A DNA stretch of 64,000 nucleotides. It comes from Candidatus Methanoperedens sp. GTDB taxonomy: Archaea > Halobacteriota > Methanosarcinia > Methanosarcinales > Methanoperedenaceae. Below, piece by piece: positions 62,057-64,000 of this stretch. Below the pieces are notes generated by a model, which saw only the letters and a program-made list of their open reading frames with translations, was not told the origin of the DNA and searched no databases. The stretch is taken from contig JAPMTS010000010.1 in NCBI GenBank assembly GCA_026552955.1, positions 1 to 64,000 of the forward strand. Reading direction: 5' to 3'. Position 1 is the first letter of the stretch, and each line of letters starts with the position of its first letter. The position numbers and the translations under genes were made by a program.

Positions 62057-64000
62057 TCATCTGGTACGCCTTACAACAAAAACAATGAATAATATGGCTA
62101 TTGTATCTGCTAATGTGAGCATACTTGTATTTTTCTTCTCAATCTCTTTCAAACTCCCACCCTCTATTGCAAATTCATGCGATGAGGGTAAACCCCATTT
62201 ATTGTTTCTCTCCATAGCTTCAACAAATACCAGATGTTTGCCAGATGATAAATTTGATACATCAATTTGCGCAAATACGTTCTCTGTCTGAGAATCAAAA
62301 ATCCCATCAGCAGGATTCATCCGGGATTTTTCAAGAGGAGAATCAATATAATACCTTACAGCTTTTATCTTCATCTTATATCCGGCTGATACTATCGTCC
62401 TCAATATCGTCCTGTTGTCTTCCTTCATTAACGTGATTTGTTTGATCCCAGGCGTCATGTGAAGCCCTGTTATTTCATGAATATTCGATACATGACAGGC
62501 TTCACACCTTTCATTCCTGTGTTCCTCATCGCCTATGTACATCGCGCTGAAATTGTCCCGGGTCGCTGCATGACAGCTAATACAATTCCTTGGGTTCTTG
62601 TAACCGGCAGGATGTGTCTGTATGTCTTTTGTTCCCCCATGACATGCACGGCAGGCATTGTTCCCTCCCCCGTTTATAGTATCATGTTTTCCAAGGGATA
62701 GTATTTTTTTCTCTGAAAAACCCTCATTTCCATGACAAGAAAGACAGTTTCCCCCACCGTTTCCACCATCAAAGACCTGGGGTGAATGGAAATTTTCAGG
62801 GATTTTCCCGATATTAATAGTTGAATTTTCCCAGAGCCAGCTTGTATTATAACCTCCTATCGTCTGGTTTACAATTGTTTTCTTAATGTCAGGGGACAGA
62901 CCTACTACCTCTTCAAGAATCACCATATTTTTTGGATTTGCCTGGATTATTCCCGATACTTTGGCCTTGAAAATCGTAACATTCTTGGGCTGGTTCCCAA
63001 GATAATTAATGGTCGGGGTAAATTCAAATATGTCTCCACGTTTCACAATATCCTCATAGAAATAATTAGCAGTTTGTAACTGGAGGATAGCTGCTTCGCT
63101 TTTTGTGTCCACTCCTTTGACCGTAAGGCTTGTTTCTTCCGAAACATTCCATATCTGGCCTTCATAAAGAGCTTTTTGGTTTTCAGGTTCAATAGTTACA
63201 TGCAAATCTTCATCTGTAAGTCCTTCCAGCAATTGCAGAACCGTTATTTCATTAAAAACTTTTTTATCAGTGAAATTGACCGTTTCCCTCGTGAAAAATA
63301 TCTCATCTTTCTCCTTGCTGACCCTTTCTATTACCCTATATTTCATTTTCGGGCTGGCATACACATGACATGAATAGCATGATGTGATTTTTTTCTCAGG
63401 ATGTACCCTTTTCAGCCTGAAACCTTCAAACTGGATAAATCCGGTGTCATTCGTTTTAAAAATACCTGTGATAGTAACGACAATTTCTGGCACTTTTATG
63501 CTTACGTTATCGATGGTAAGGTATTCTTCATACGTGTAATTTCCAATGCCCACAATGCTCATATCTAAAGATTTATTTTCTTTAATAAGTTCAATTAGAG
63601 CGCTCCCTCTTACTGATGAAACCTCGATCAATTTCAGGCCAAAACCGAATCCAAAGTCCACAGATTCTCCTTCTTTTACGCTGAATTTGTTATTTTCCCT
63701 GCTGAGTTCCACAAGGGCAGTCCTGTTCTCGTATATCAGGGTCGCATTTCCCCATTTCTCTGAATTGTCCTTATTCAGGTGGCAGTAAATACAATTGATG
63801 CTGGCAAGAAGATCGTTTGAGGCAAAATGAGATACCGTTGAATTAATGTTCTTGCCCTGTGAATAAACGCTGTTTGTGTGGCATTCCTGGCAGTCCTGGG
63901 ATGTTGTTACGTTATAATTGATGATGTTAGTCGGGTTATTGTTCAGGCCAGCGTTCTTGAAATGCGAATATATCATTGGGGCACGGAATTTTTGATTCAG
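62057..64000 (-). CDS. Membrane-anchored multiheme cytochrome c (partial)
   Basis: The frame stays open through the window edge, so the N-terminus is missing. At least 647 residues are visible. Seven haem c motifs: CQECH, CIYCH, CYSCH, then, after a long haem-free beta-rich region (about 250 residues) with repeated strands, CLSCH, CRACH, CISCH and CEACH. The last part (about 100 residues) resembles an Ig-like domain and ends in one transmembrane helix (MLTLADTIAILFIVFVV) and a basic tail. Predicted to sit outside the membrane and pass electrons to extracellular acceptors, as proposed for ANME-2d cytochromes. Confidence 0.88.
   Translation of the reverse strand: MNQKFRAPMIYSHFKNAGLNNNPTNIINYNVTTSQDCQECHTNSVYSQGKNINSTVSHFASNDLLASINCIYCHLNKDNSEKWGNATLIYENRTALVELSRENNKFSVKEGESVDFGFGFGLKLIEVSSVRGSALIELIKENKSLDMSIVGIGNYTYEEYLTIDNVSIKVPEIVVTITGIFKTNDTGFIQFEGFRLKRVHPEKKITSCYSCHVYASPKMKYRVIERVSKEKDEIFFTRETVNFTDKKVFNEITVLQLLEGLTDEDLHVTIEPENQKALYEGQIWNVSEETSLTVKGVDTKSEAAILQLQTANYFYEDIVKRGDIFEFTPTINYLGNQPKNVTIFKAKVSGIIQANPKNMVILEEVVGLSPDIKKTIVNQTIGGYNTSWLWENSTINIGKIPENFHSPQVFDGGNGGGNCLSCHGNEGFSEKKILSLGKHDTINGGGNNACRACHGGTKDIQTHPAGYKNPRNCISCHAATRDNFSAMYIGDEEHRNERCEACHVSNIHEITGLHMTPGIKQITLMKEDNRTILRTIVSAGYKMKIKAVRYYIDSPLEKSRMNPADGIFDSQTENVFAQIDVSNLSSGKHLVFVEAMERNNKWGLPSSHEFAIEGGSLKEIEKKNTSMLTLADTIAILFIVFVVRRTR

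Noticed and set aside
1-64000. CRISPR array, tRNA or rRNA genes
   Set aside because: I found no regularly spaced 25-40 bp repeats, no tRNA T-arm/anticodon pattern and no rRNA-like sequence in the intergenic regions. The only regular spacing is the three-copy 20-bp iteron at 28077-28134.

Overview
The window reads as a contig from an anaerobic, cytochrome-rich archaeon of the Methanosarcinales. The best fit is the ANME-2d / 'Candidatus Methanoperedens' type. Reasons: a group II chaperonin (thermosome), CDP-archaeol synthase, archaeal PorCDAB, methenyl-tetrahydromethanopterin cyclohydrolase (Mch), a very large cytoplasmic heterodisulfide-reductase (Hdr) cluster, a membrane-anchored multiheme c-type cytochrome, a PGF-CTERM-like surface protein, and AT-rich TATA-type promoters. 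No mcr genes, rRNA or tRNA lie in the window, so the lineage is an inference.

Layout. 0-0.4 kb: a decayed IS3-family end. 0.4-6.9 kb: secreted proteins (LamG-metallophosphoesterase, SIMPL-domain protein, very large M36-like metalloprotease). 7.2-11.1 kb: thermosome, Mch and an orphan carA. 11.3-14.1 kb: porCDAB. 14.3-15.2 kb: a cupin and a small haem-motif surface protein. 15.5-23.9 kb: a trehalose/glycosyltransferase/MFS/MscS block that looks like an osmoadaptation or surface-glycan island, closed by a duplication scar. 24.1-27.7 kb: a MacB/LolD-type ABC exporter operon.

28.2-40.1 kb is the core of the window: one unidirectional run of genes with start/stop overlaps. It encodes an HdrD-like protein, HdrC, HdrB, a double-length HdrA fusion, MvhD, a second HdrA, a second MvhD, an FrhB/FdhB-type F420 subunit, a shortened FdhA/FwdB-like protein without an evident catalytic Cys/Sec, and an Ala/Lys/Pro/Glu-rich protein. 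By family knowledge this should join F420, ferredoxin and thiol/disulfide chemistry by flavin-based electron bifurcation or confurcation. In front of it lie a candidate small regulator gene, a palindrome and three 20-bp iterons.

40.5-53 kb: flippase, DsrE-like protein, two M24 peptidases, a membrane protein, a P-type cation ATPase, a PiT phosphate transporter and a 1305-residue multi-PAS histidine kinase. 53-55.5 kb: an operon for a homoaconitase/isopropylmalate-isomerase small subunit (with the YLRT specificity loop expected for coenzyme B synthesis), a conserved unknown, and a LeuB/AksF dehydrogenase. 55.7-60.1 kb: coaBC, a small unknown, a HIT protein, pyrE, carS, dCMP deaminase and queC. 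60.1-62 kb: a V4R-like protein and two previously uncalled Cys-rich small proteins (48 and 47 aa), one in an operon with a nitroreductase. The window ends inside a multiheme cytochrome gene.
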